NCBI RefSeq assembly: GCF_900182705.1
Contig: NZ_FXTP01000012.1
Span: forward strand, 1 to 64,000
Direction: 5' to 3'
DNA length: 64,000 bases
From: Gracilimonas mengyeensis
Lineage (GTDB): Bacteria; Bacteroidota; Rhodothermia; Balneolales; Balneolaceae
Shown here: positions 25,603 through 33,671 of the stretch, piece by piece
How the letters are laid out: each line of letters starts with the position of its first letter
Numbering within the stretch: the first letter of the stretch is position 1
The notes under the pieces: generated by a model
What the model saw: the letters and a program-made list of their open reading frames with translations, nothing else
Database searches by the model: none
What the model was told of the DNA's origin: nothing
Translations under genes and position numbers: made by a program

Positions 25603-27078
25603 TTAAATAAAGTGCTCTCTTCCTAAATTATCTTTATACCTGAAAACAATCTCATGTTTTCCGGTTTGAGAAGGAATTCCAGGGGTAGTATTTCCCCATA
25701 TTTCATCTGGAGCAGTTTTTGATAACGTCCGGGGAATAGCCAATTCAAAAACTCTCATATTAGAGTTTAACCCTATTCCTTCATCCGAAGGCCGAATTTC
25801 AGCCGCAATATGAGAAAACCGTTTTCCAATTTCTTCATCCCCATAATCAGAACTCCACCTTAAAAAACTGGAAGCGGCTATTGTAGATTTATTCCCATCA
25901 TCAATAGGAGCTGTAAAACCACCAGGCTCATACGTTTGGGCTAACCATATTAGTGGCTTTCTTGCCATCGAATTACTTGAATGAAAAGGATCTATATAAG
26001 TAAAATTTGTTGATATATTATTAATCCTTTTAGCATGCCAAAGTGAGACAACATTCCTCAATGCAAACCTAAAATAATATTGCCCTTCTGCCCAAAACCG
26101 TTCACCATCTGCGGTTTGATATCCCCAGTAATAATTACTATTTGTACCAGCAGACTTACTTGTCTTTTTTAGTGCTTCTTCTATTAACTCATCAACATCA
26201 ATATTTGGTAATAGACCAATAAATTCAATTGGATGTTGTAGAACCAAACTCGAATATGCAATTGAAGAATATATTATAAGCGGACGGTTTCCCGGCTCAG
26301 CTTCATCAGTAGTAACCCCCAATGCTCCGTCTTTTAGGTGATCATACATTTTATCCAGACTTTCTTTAACGAGAGACATTAATTGTGCTTTTTGGCTGGA
26401 ATTTAAAAAGTAGGAGTAACTATAGTTCCAGGATGATAGATTCTCATAGTGTTTATATGCGTTTTCCAAGGCCAGATATAAATCAATAGCCTTTGCTGTA
26501 TTCATAATTGATCGTTGCCGGTGTACTTGATCTTTACACGTCATGCCAAATACTCCATAGCTGAGCATCCGTATAAAAGCCGTTTTTAAATTACTCATGG
26601 CTTGGGTGGGTGACGGTAAAGCAGCCGCTCCGTTTGGCGGGTTTTGAACGTTTATGCCTTCTTTATCAGCCACATAAGAGATTAGGGCTACAAAGGCTAA
26701 GTTTTGTAGCATTCGAGAATTTTCATCTACTTTATCCCTGTCAAAAGAACAGTCATTACTTACACTTGGGTCTACCACCAATGATAATTTTGCATCATCT
26801 ACAACATCCTCAAACAAATCTCTGATCAATTTTATATCATTCGGATTGCTGCTGTAGTAAATTTTATTGATAATAGATTCAATACTGTACCCGAAATTAT
26901 CATTGGATGATTTAAAGCCGTTAAACGTTAAGCTTGGATGCTGATCTACATATGCCCGGGACTGGCTATCCGCAAAACGATAGTTGACCATGTCCATGGT
27001 TTCACTAAGCGTTATTTGTGCGTTAGCTGTACCACCAAATAGTATCATAAAGAATGTTATTAACTTTATTGCTTTCAT
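25603..27078 (-). CDS. N-terminal part of the frameshifted heparinase-like secreted protein
   Basis: 491 residues from the ATG at 27078, chosen because it gives a signal peptide MKAIKLITFFMILFGGTANAQ; the frame is open to 27153. The body is helical with aromatic-rich repeats (WAEGQYYFRFALRNVVSLWH, LIWLAQTYEPGGFTAPIDD), as in the alpha/alpha toroid of polysaccharide lyases of the alginate/heparin group. The frame ends at 25603 in NLGREHFI. One frame over, the sequence continues directly into the downstream fragment (RALYLNGEVGDAIVRGEGHE). The gene follows the small lipoprotein gene by 13 bp. It is noticeably AT-rich. Confidence 0.75.
   Translation of the reverse strand: MKAIKLITFFMILFGGTANAQITLSETMDMVNYRFADSQSRAYVDQHPSLTFNGFKSSNDNFGYSIESIINKIYYSSNPNDIKLIRDLFEDVVDDAKLSLVVDPSVSNDCSFDRDKVDENSRMLQNLAFVALISYVADKEGINVQNPPNGAAALPSPTQAMSNLKTAFIRMLSYGVFGMTCKDQVHRQRSIMNTAKAIDLYLALENAYKHYENLSSWNYSYSYFLNSSQKAQLMSLVKESLDKMYDHLKDGALGVTTDEAEPGNRPLIIYSSIAYSSLVLQHPIEFIGLLPNIDVDELIEEALKKTSKSAGTNSNYYWGYQTADGERFWAEGQYYFRFALRNVVSLWHAKRINNISTNFTYIDPFHSSNSMARKPLIWLAQTYEPGGFTAPIDDGNKSTIAASSFLRWSSDYGDEEIGKRFSHIAAEIRPSDEGIGLNSNMRVFELAIPRTLSKTAPDEIWGNTTPGIPSQTGKHEIVFRYKDNLGREHFI
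25612..25622 (-). other. Frameshift site joining the two fragments of the heparinase-like gene
   Basis: On the minus strand the site reads GAAGAGAGCAC. Removing one GA from the AGAGAG tract turns LGREHFI-stop into LGRALYLNGEVGDAIVRGE, which runs on into the downstream frame for about 38 residues before its first listed start codon. A dinucleotide slip (gain of GA) is the simplest cause. A sequencing error cannot be excluded. Confidence 0.75.
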
Positions 27079-27091
27079 AGTAATTTCCCCG

Positions 27092-27487
27092 TTAGTTCGT
27101 AATTGTAAGTTTAAAATCATCTCTTTCAAGTTTTTCGCAGTCATCTGTTGCAATTATCGTTCCCTCAAAAGTCCCTGTTTCTTCTAATATTACTAATGCT
27201 TCTTTCCCCAATTCAGGATTTCTATTTTTATATCTTTGCGTAATCCTAGCCGTACCACCAAAACTAAAAATCATTCCTTTTCCGGCTGTATGCCTAAATA
27301 CTGAATCATTACTCCCAGAAAGATCTATGAACAAAGTGTCCTGGCTTAGGGCTACTGTGGTATCTGGTATGGGATTGATGAGTTTAGGATAACCATCGCA
27401 GTCTTCCCGGTCGTTAATTCCACCCAAGCATTGGGTAAATAAAAAAGCAATGAATGTTAGTAATATGAGGTTTAGAATATTTTTCAT
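27092..27487 (-). CDS. Small lipoprotein of unknown function
   Basis: 131 residues from the ATG at 27487, which has a good ribosome-binding sequence (AAAGGAGAAATT) just upstream; the frame is open to 27520. The signal MKNILNLILLTFIAFLFTQC ends in a lipobox with Cys20. The mature part reads as a small beta-rich domain (INPIPDTTVALSQDTLFIDL, ILEETGTFEGTIIATDDCE). I do not recognise the family. It lies 13 bp upstream of the heparinase-like gene and may be co-transcribed. A degenerate relative lies just upstream at 27513-27678. Confidence 0.6.
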   Translation of the reverse strand: MKNILNLILLTFIAFLFTQCLGGINDREDCDGYPKLINPIPDTTVALSQDTLFIDLSGSNDSVFRHTAGKGMIFSFGGTARITQRYKNRNPELGKEALVILEETGTFEGTIIATDDCEKLERDDFKLTITN

Positions 27488-27512
27488 TGTAATTTCTCCT
27501 TTAAAGCAATTC

Positions 27513-27678
27513 TCAGACATCCCTTCGAAACGGTTTCTGGCCTATCACAAGTGTGGTATCAGGAATTGGGTTCTCTATTAATTATAATTTCTTCTTCGCA
27601 CTCGGTTTGCACCGTGCAAGAGTTCAATATCACACAGGCTACTGCAAGCGCGGCAAATAAGAAGGGCAATGTTCTCAT
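27513..27678 (-). pseudogene. Degenerate paralogue of the small lipoprotein gene
   Basis: From the ATG at 27678 there is a lipoprotein signal (MRTLPFLFAALAVACVILNSC) and then TVQTECEEEIIINREPNS before a stop at 27559. Skipping one base just before that stop continues the protein as ENPIPDTTLVIGQKPF to a stop at 27513. This matches INPIPDTTVALSQ at the same distance from the lipid Cys in the intact gene downstream. So this looks like a tandem duplicate damaged by a frameshift and truncated after about 55 codons. The alternative, an intact 39-residue lipoprotein, is possible but less likely. Confidence 0.6.
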
Positions 27679-28101
27679 AATTAGGATCTGTTTCTTCTTT
27701 TCGGTTTCTCTATAGTTAAATTTTCGACAGATACTCGAATTCTCTTTTAGCAATTTTTGCTCATTTCTAGATCACCTGTAATACAAAAAAAGAAAGGGAT
27801 ACTTTAAAATCTCTTGATGTATGGCTAATTTCATGCTATAAAACTTCTCTTTACTCTCCCGTTGCATATACAAGAGTAAACCAAACGGCATTTGTTACAA
27901 AATTTTTCAAAAAACTTTACCTGACAGATAAAAAGCTTTCAATAATTGCAACACTATGGCAGCATAATGAATGTAGTCTGAGAAGTTGCTACAGGAGTAA
28001 TAAGCAAGCAGATTATTTTCCGCATTTGGACTTTACCAAACCATCCAGATACTATCCCTCCATTACCGCTCCAATATCGCTCTATTTCCGGAAACATTTT
28101 A

Positions 28102-28156
28102 ACTGGAGTTGTACTGGACTTATACTGGAGGGGTACTGGAGTTGTATTGTGGCGGT
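28102..28156 (+). repeat. Five-unit imperfect tandem repeat with 11-bp period
   Basis: Units are ACTGGAGTTGT, ACTGGACTTAT, ACTGGAGGGGT, ACTGGAGTTGT and ATTGTGGCGGT. On the opposite strand, bases about 28049-28076 contain related units (ATTGGAGCGGT, AATGGAGGGAT), so the array has an inverted, weaker counterpart on its left, with the palindrome TTTCCGGAAA (28085-28094) between them. Confidence 0.6.
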
Positions 28157-28215
28157 GATTAGTAAATCAACAGCCATAATTATTCCTTTGGCAACTAAAC
28201 CCAGAATTTTGTACT

Positions 28216-28264
28216 GAAGGCTTAGCCTTCTCTTGCTTTTTCTTTTGAAGTGCAACTTCGAAAG
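28216..28264 (+). repeat. Two-hairpin repeat, family B variant
   Basis: Hairpin 1 is GAAGGC/GCCTTC (28216-28230, loop TTA). Hairpin 2 is CTTTTGAAGT/ACTTCGAAAG (28242-28264, loop GCA), followed by ATCTTT as in the other copies. The spacing is 26 bp. The first stem differs from all other copies but is fully paired. Confidence 0.7.
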
Positions 28265-28335
28265 ATCTTTAGTGAACCTCGGGTAGAGTCAGGATGAGAC
28301 CCTGTAGCCAAGGGCAAAAAGCTCCAAAACTAAAA

Positions 28336-28368
28336 AACCCTCCAAGGGTTTAAAATCCTTGGAGGGTT
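28336..28368 (-). terminator. Terminator downstream of sodC
   Basis: A 12-bp perfect stem AACCCTCCAAGG/CCTTGGAGGGTT (28336-28368), followed on the minus strand by TTTTTTAGTTTT. It lies 30 bp past the sodC stop and is a near copy of the terminator at 22608. Confidence 0.88.
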
Positions 28369-28397
28369 GGCTTAATTAATAGTCAATTAATAAATCG

Positions 28398-28946
28398 TTA
28401 CTGTCCTTGCGCCACGCCAATTACGCCACAGGCAAGGCGACTTCCGGCTGCTCCGGTAGGCTGAGAAGTCAGATCATCTTCACCGGCATGAATAATCAAT
28501 CCCCGACCCAGAATTTGACTCATGTCAATAACAGAATCGGTGTAATCAATAGTGGCTTCGCCGTTTTCGTTGGCTTCCAGGTTCCCGAGGTCGCCCATGT
28601 GTCGGCTGCTATCGGTTGGAGCGGCGTGGTCGTTTCCTGCGGGATTAAAATGTCCGCCCGCGCTGGTCCCGTCATCCGCACTGCAATCGCCATATTGGTG
28701 GATATGAAATCCGTGCATTCCTGGCTCTAATCCAGCGAAATTTCCTTGCACTTGCACACCATCGTTAGCTTTGGTGAACGTTACAGTTCCGCTTACGCCA
28801 CTTTCGCCTACCGCCATCACGGTGGCAGTGAGTTCATCAAAATCGTGCTCGCTTACGGTTTTCACCACTTCTTTTTCTACGGTTTGCGTTTCGGTACATC
28901 CCACGGCAAATAATGCGGCTGCAAAAACAAAAGTCAAAAATCTCAT
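28398..28946 (-). CDS. sodC: Cu/Zn superoxide dismutase, lipoprotein form
   Basis: 182 residues from the ATG at 28946, chosen because it gives a lipoprotein signal (MRFLTFVFAAALFAVGC, Cys17); the frame is open to 29009. Metal ligands are all present: copper His81, His83 and His153, bridging His99, zinc His107, His116 and Asp119. The structural disulfide Cys88/Cys173 and the active-site Arg170 are also in place. It converts superoxide to oxygen and hydrogen peroxide outside the cytoplasm, probably in the periplasm. It lies 55 bp downstream of the acyltransferase gene and has its own terminator. Confidence 0.95.
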   Translation of the reverse strand: MRFLTFVFAAALFAVGCTETQTVEKEVVKTVSEHDFDELTATVMAVGESGVSGTVTFTKANDGVQVQGNFAGLEPGMHGFHIHQYGDCSADDGTSAGGHFNPAGNDHAAPTDSSRHMGDLGNLEANENGEATIDYTDSVIDMSQILGRGLIIHAGEDDLTSQPTGAAGSRLACGVIGVAQGQ

Positions 28947-29001
28947 AGCTGATAATTTGGTTTGGTTAATATTTGTCCCTGAAACACTAAAACCCTGTGC
29001 T

Positions 29002-30267
29002 TCATTCATTTATAATAGAATGACGTAAACTACGAAATGTTTCCAACCGGTTTGTTAAATCCTCAAAAAGTTGGGGCTTCTTTTTCTTTAATGTTTGGGT
29101 TGAACCGAGACGGAATACCTCTTTAGCCCTGATGAACGCCGGGGCCGAAATCACACTCACCCCAAAATAAGCCGCCAGCCAGCTGCCCTCTACGCCCGCC
29201 AGGGCCAGTATGCCGCACATCACCAAATAAAAAAGCGGTAGAAGTAACACGCCAGTCAAAAATTTAATGGACGCATCGAAGGCGTGATCTTTAATCACCT
29301 TGGTCGTGAGATGCCGCACCGCCTGATAGGGAATAGCATTATTCGCCAGCGAAAAACCATACACCGGCAGCATTAGTGCATCTTTCCAGCTAAATGACTG
29401 GGGATGAGCCAATGCCCGTAAATCAACATCGTGTTTCTCGGCAAGCTCCGTTAGCGCTTTGGCCTCCTCCTTCAACGCCTCCGTAATATGCGGGCGCGTT
29501 TGCTTGATTCGTTTATTGGAAGTTGCCGGGTCGGTCAGTACGGCATCATCCGGTTCCAAAACTTCCCACAGCAACTTTTGCACCGGGTACGTATCCAGGT
29601 TAGGCGCATGAAATACCAGCTTTTTCATAGCTTTAGATACCTCCGCTTTCATACGATCGGTGGCGGCTTTCTCGTCTTCTTTAAACTCGGCGTGGTATTT
29701 TTTTACGGGGATGGGCTTTCCGTAACACACATGTGCAATGTTACGGGGTTCGCGATGGGCAGTATAATTCAAGCCTACTGGTACAATCTGTAAATCCAAC
29801 TCCCAATCGTAATATTCTTCTCCCCCAAACGCCAGGCGGGTAAAGCCTTTGCTAAGCGGACGAATACGCCGTTTAAGATTGTGATTAGCCTCCGGAAAAA
29901 TCAGCACAGCATCGTTACGGCCATAGTAGCGGAAGCACTCCTCAAAAATGGCGTTGTTCTTTTGTATGGAACTGAAGCCATCGCGCACGCGGTATACCGG
30001 TAGCATATTCAGCGTACCCAAAAACCACCCCTGCAGGGGTGGACGAAACGCCTCGGCCCTGGTTAAAAAATAGATAAAAGGCCGCACCGTACACACCACC
30101 AGCAACGCATCCATAAACGAATTCTGATGGTTGGGCACAAAAAGGATGGGCTTATTTTTGGGGAAATACTCCCGTCCGGTCACTTTTAGTTTTTTGTAAT
30201 AAAGACGCAGCGCGCCCCCCACAATGGGATACCGAAACAGCTGATACCACAAATAATTTTTACGCAT
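29002..30267 (-). CDS. PlsC-like lysophospholipid acyltransferase with C-terminal membrane helices
   Basis: 421 residues. An acyltransferase domain occupies about 35-240. The catalytic motif NHQNSFMD has His47 and Asp53 with five residues between them, a spacing used by several acyltransferases of this superfamily in place of HX4D. FPEANHNLK is the glycerol-phosphate-binding motif. The C-terminal third has two or three hydrophobic helices (about 300-390). Its likely role is acylation of lysophosphatidic acid or a related lipid at the inner membrane. Its start overlaps the end of the BASS transporter gene by 8 bp, so the two are co-translated. Confidence 0.85.
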   Translation of the reverse strand: MRKNYLWYQLFRYPIVGGALRLYYKKLKVTGREYFPKNKPILFVPNHQNSFMDALLVVCTVRPFIYFLTRAEAFRPPLQGWFLGTLNMLPVYRVRDGFSSIQKNNAIFEECFRYYGRNDAVLIFPEANHNLKRRIRPLSKGFTRLAFGGEEYYDWELDLQIVPVGLNYTAHREPRNIAHVCYGKPIPVKKYHAEFKEDEKAATDRMKAEVSKAMKKLVFHAPNLDTYPVQKLLWEVLEPDDAVLTDPATSNKRIKQTRPHITEALKEEAKALTELAEKHDVDLRALAHPQSFSWKDALMLPVYGFSLANNAIPYQAVRHLTTKVIKDHAFDASIKFLTGVLLLPLFYLVMCGILALAGVEGSWLAAYFGVSVISAPAFIRAKEVFRLGSTQTLKKKKPQLFEDLTNRLETFRSLRHSIINE

Positions 30268-31186
30268 TACTGAACACGCGGTGTAAAGTTGATTTTCCGA
30301 CCGACCAATACCATCCGATAGTGAGCCCGGCTACGATATGCCAGATGCCCCACCAGGCAGCCACCAAGGCCATGCCTCCGAGGCCGTCAAAGAAATTAAA
30401 AATCAGCAGCAATCCTAATCCTGAGTTTTGAATGCCGGTTTCTATGGCAATAGATTTTCGGTCTTTGCGTGGAAGTTTAAAAAGGTAGCCCATGCCGTAG
30501 CCGCTCATCAGCGCAAAAGCATTGTGGAAAAAGACGAGCACTATCACCAAATGGACGTAATTGATAAAATTGTCGAAATTCATGCTGAAGGCCACGAGCA
30601 CAAATCCCGCAAAAAACAGGATACCAAAATTTTTGATATAGGGAGAAATAGTTTGGGCAAGTTCATCTTTAAAATAACGGAAACTCATCCCCAAAACTAA
30701 CGGGATACCGAGGATAAGCACGATGATGCGAAACACCTCAAACAGGTCAAGATGAATTTCGGTGAGAATGGCGTTTGTGGGCCCATACATACTGGCCCAA
30801 AAGGTGAAGTTGAAGGGCGTCATCACAATAGAAAGTAAGGTAGCAAAGGCCGTCATACTTACAGACAGGGCCGCATTGCCACGAGCAAGCAGCGAAAAGA
30901 AATTAGAGATGTTGCCCCCGGGGCAGGCTGCTATCATCATCATTCCCAACGCAAAACTGGGGTGGGGTTCCAAAATTATCACCATCAGCCAGGTGATAAA
31001 AGGAAGCACCAGAAACTGGCAGGCCAGCCCCACCAGTGTGCCTTTGGGGTTTTTGGCTACTTTCTTAAAATCGTTTATGGTAAGCTCCAGGGCTACTCCA
31101 AACATAATGACGGCTAAAGACACGTTCATCACGTGCAGGCCGCCACTATCCAGGTTGAGCCGAAGCGCATCTATCGATTCGTTCAT
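30260..31186 (-). CDS. Bile acid:sodium symporter (BASS) family protein
   Basis: 308 residues from ATG at 31186 (the frame is open to 31240). There are nine or ten hydrophobic helices and the motif CPGGNISNFFSLLARGN, which matches the discontinuous sodium/substrate-binding helix of ASBT-type transporters; the second such segment is ETGIQNSGLGLLL. Bacterial members carry organic anions such as pantoate or bile-acid-like compounds with sodium; the substrate here is unknown. It is the first gene of an operon with the acyltransferase (8-bp overlap). Confidence 0.87.
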   Translation of the reverse strand: MNESIDALRLNLDSGGLHVMNVSLAVIMFGVALELTINDFKKVAKNPKGTLVGLACQFLVLPFITWLMVIILEPHPSFALGMMMIAACPGGNISNFFSLLARGNAALSVSMTAFATLLSIVMTPFNFTFWASMYGPTNAILTEIHLDLFEVFRIIVLILGIPLVLGMSFRYFKDELAQTISPYIKNFGILFFAGFVLVAFSMNFDNFINYVHLVIVLVFFHNAFALMSGYGMGYLFKLPRKDRKSIAIETGIQNSGLGLLLIFNFFDGLGGMALVAAWWGIWHIVAGLTIGWYWSVGKSTLHRVFSNA

Positions 31187-31446
31187 GTATAACGTTCTAC
31201 CTCGTAAGTTCTGAAAGCCGCCAACAACCCTGCCCTTCACTCATTAATAAGTTGATAAGCTGCGATTTTAACTGGGGTGTGCTGGCTATAACCCAAGGAT
31301 ACAAAACTTTTGGGATGTTTGGAGCAGGAAATAATTGGTCGGTTATATCATCGTTTAGCGGAATAGAAGCTATTCACATTTAGCATTCTTAGCTTCAAAA
31401 TCCTACATTCTTTTAGATTTAAAAACCTTTTAAGCACAGACTTCCT

Positions 31447-31869
31447 ATGAGCACCATTTCTCCTTTTCACCTCGCTTTTCCCGTCAAAGATCTTGAAGAA
31501 ACCTATGCCTTTTACCATGACCTGCTGGGCTGCGAAACCGGTCGCAGTTCCGACAGCTGGATCGATTTCAATATGTGGGGCCACCAGGTAGTGGCGCACC
31601 TAAGTCCGGATGAAGCCAAAGAATCCGCCATGAATGCCGTGGACGGCCACGGCGTACCGGTCCGTCATTTTGGGGTGATACTTGAAATGGACGAATGGAA
31701 CAAACTGGCCGAAAAGCTGAAAGCCGAAGGCATCGAGTTTGTAATTGAACCCTACACTCGTTTTAAAGGCGAACCCGGCGAGCAGTCTACTATGTTCTTT
31801 TTAGACCCAAGTGGAAACGCACTCGAGTTCAAGGCTTTTGCCAATAAAGAGCAAATTTTTGCGAAGTGA
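31447..31869 (+). CDS. VOC family (glyoxalase/dioxygenase fold) protein
   Basis: 140 residues. Two beta-alpha-beta-beta-beta units are visible (about 4-62 and 72-135). [23 protein letters not shown] begins the first, with His8 a likely metal ligand, and [20 protein letters not shown] begins the second (His74). The end [12 protein letters not shown] supplies the last conserved Glu. The enzyme type (lyase, dioxygenase, isomerase or resistance protein) cannot be told. Transcribed alone, 99 bp before the NADH dehydrogenase gene. Confidence 0.85.
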   Translation: MSTISPFHLAFPVKDLEETYAFYHDLLGCETGRSSDSWIDFNMWGHQVVAHLSPDEAKESAMNAVDGHGVPVRHFGVILEMDEWNKLAEKLKAEGIEFVIEPYTRFKGEPGEQSTMFFLDPSGNALEFKAFANKEQIFAK

Positions 31870-31875
31870 GTGATT

Positions 31876-31966
31876 GTCTTTTTTATTGAAGATTGAAAGA
31901 TGGAAGATTAAAGATTGTTGCCTCCACACTATAACACTGTCGCACTTTAACACCCTAACACCCCCA
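31876..31966 (+). repeat. Dispersed AT-rich and ACACC-type repeat phrases
   Basis: GATTGAAAGATGGAAGATTA (31890-31909) is followed by TAACACTGTCGCACTTTAAC and ACCCTAACACC (31932-31962). The first phrase recurs near 33249-33280 and 42654. The second recurs inverted at about 62536-62572. Such phrases recur between genes in this window without coding sense. Confidence 0.5.
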
Positions 31967-31968
31967 AA

Positions 31969-33219
31969 ATGGCCAAGAAAGTAGTAATAGTTGGCGGTGG
32001 CTTTGCCGGCATCTCTGCAGCAAAAAAACTCGCTGACACCGACTATGAAGTTGTAATCGTTGATAAATCCAATCACCACCTTTTTCAACCGCTGCTGTAC
32101 CAAGTGGCAACGGCTGCTCTTTCGCCGGGAGATATTGCCACGCCAATCCGGGCAATATTTTCTAAAAAAGACAACATTCGAGTGTTACTTGGAGAAGTAA
32201 CAGGGGTGAATAAACAAGAAAACACGTTGTCGTTGAAAGACGGTACTACACTTGATTTTGACTTCCTGGTTTTGGCGCCCGGAGCCCGGTACAACTACTT
32301 CGGAAACAAGGACTGGGAGAAACACGCCCCGGGCCTGAAATCTCTCAATGATGCTCTGGACATTCGTGAACGCATCCTGCTTTCCCTGGAAAAAGCGGAA
32401 CAGATTACGGATCCCCAAAAGCGAAAACCCTATTTAACCTACGTAGTCATTGGTGGCGGACCAACAGGTGTGGAGATGGCCGGCTCGATTGCAGAAATTG
32501 CCAAACGCAACATGATGCGCGACTACCGCAATTTCAAAAAAGGTGAAACCCAAATACACCTGGTTGAAGCCGCGCCGGGCATTTTAAATGGCTTTGATGA
32601 ACCTCTTCCTGAAAAAGGCCATGCCACGCTGGAGAAAATGGGCGTAAATGTGCTGCTGAATTCACCGGTTCAGGAAATCAAAGAAAATGGTGTTCAACTC
32701 AGTGACCGCTTTATCGAAACGCCAAATATTATTTGGGCGGCCGGAGTGTCGGCTTCTCCCATGCTGGAAACCCTGAATGCTGAAACGGATCGTGGCGGAC
32801 GCGTAAAAGTGAATCCTGATTTATCCCTTCCCGATCACTCTAACATTTTTGTGCTTGGGGATGCCGCTTATCTCGAAGATAAAAACGGCAAACCCCTACC
32901 CGGACTGGCCCCGGTGGCCATGCAGCAGGGAAGATTCCTTGGCGACCTGTTGCGCAATCCCCAAAAGCTAAAAGAACGACCACCTTTCCATTACACGGAT
33001 AAAGGCTCTATGGCTACCATTGGCCGGGCCAAAGCCGTTGCCGATGTGCGGGGTTTTAAATTCAGCGGGTTCTTCGCCTGGTTGCTGTGGGGCTTTATCC
33101 ACATCTTCTTTCTGATTGGCTTCCGAAATCGTTTTAGGGTATTTGCCGAGTGGATGTGGCATTACCTGACGTTTAAACGAGGTGTAAGGTTGATTAAATC
33201 GGACGCTAAAGAGGATTGA
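31969..33219 (+). CDS. ndh: Type II NADH dehydrogenase (NDH-2), FAD-dependent
   Basis: 416 residues. The FAD-binding Rossmann motif VVIVGGGFAGISAA (5-18) and a second nucleotide-binding motif YVVIGGGPTGVEMAG (158-172) flank the core. NIFVLGDAAY is the second FAD contact. A C-terminal amphipathic/hydrophobic segment (about 365-400, FAWLLWGFIHIFFLIGFRNR) fits the monotopic membrane anchor of NDH-2. The enzyme passes electrons from NADH to quinone without pumping protons. No SD sequence is apparent; the ATG at 31969 begins directly at the Rossmann strand. Confidence 0.93.
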   Translation: MAKKVVIVGGGFAGISAAKKLADTDYEVVIVDKSNHHLFQPLLYQVATAALSPGDIATPIRAIFSKKDNIRVLLGEVTGVNKQENTLSLKDGTTLDFDFLVLAPGARYNYFGNKDWEKHAPGLKSLNDALDIRERILLSLEKAEQITDPQKRKPYLTYVVIGGGPTGVEMAGSIAEIAKRNMMRDYRNFKKGETQIHLVEAAPGILNGFDEPLPEKGHATLEKMGVNVLLNSPVQEIKENGVQLSDRFIETPNIIWAAGVSASPMLETLNAETDRGGRVKVNPDLSLPDHSNIFVLGDAAYLEDKNGKPLPGLAPVAMQQGRFLGDLLRNPQKLKERPPFHYTDKGSMATIGRAKAVADVRGFKFSGFFAWLLWGFIHIFFLIGFRNRFRVFAEWMWHYLTFKRGVRLIKSDAKED

Positions 33220-33248
33220 TTACAGATTGCAAATTTCAGATTGGAGAT

Positions 33249-33345
33249 TGGAGATTAAAAATTGAAAGATGGAAAATTGGTGCTCGTTACCAAGCTCTTG
33301 CTTGGTAATGCAGTCCGGGAAGCTCCAGCTTCCTTTGTCGGAATG
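33249..33345 (+). repeat. AT-rich phrase plus two-hairpin repeat, family A (33287-33333)
   Basis: Hairpin 1 is TTACCAAGC/GCTTGGTAA (33287-33308, loop TCTT, perfect). Hairpin 2 is GGAAGC/GCTTCC (33318-33333, loop TCCA). The spacing is 31 bp. It is preceded by the GATTGAAAGATGGAAAATTG phrase. Bases 33220-33913 contain no gene. Confidence 0.78.
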
Positions 33346-33671
33346 GGGGCAGAGCCTCTATTAGGCATTCCGCAACAGAGGAGTGCAAAGAGTGCATTTC
33401 TCTTTGGTGTTTTCAGATATCATTTTCAATATTTGCATCTACCGGTTGATACATGATAACTCTCCCGACCGGTTGAGAGCTTTAGCTCGAAACCAGAGGG
33501 ATGTACGATAGCTGATTTAAGCGCCTTTGATCTATGCGATTCTGCCAGACTCGATATGCTTGTGCTTTTCCCTCATTCCCCATATTACACGTTGAAGCGA
33601 AGTGATATTTACTTACTACGTATTCAGGTATAGGTTTACCGGACGTAAGTTATCATCTCACATCCCCCTGC

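Larger units (their letters stand above)
27679..28335. other. Gene-free interval with an 11-bp periodic repeat and a family B-like element
   Basis: No gene is supported. The first 250 bases are plain AT-rich sequence that should hold the promoter for the lipoprotein operon. The remainder has the 11-bp array at 28102-28156, a variant family B element at 28216-28264 and the phrase ACCCTGTAGCCAAGGGCAAA at about 28301 that precedes the sodC terminator. Confidence 0.4.
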
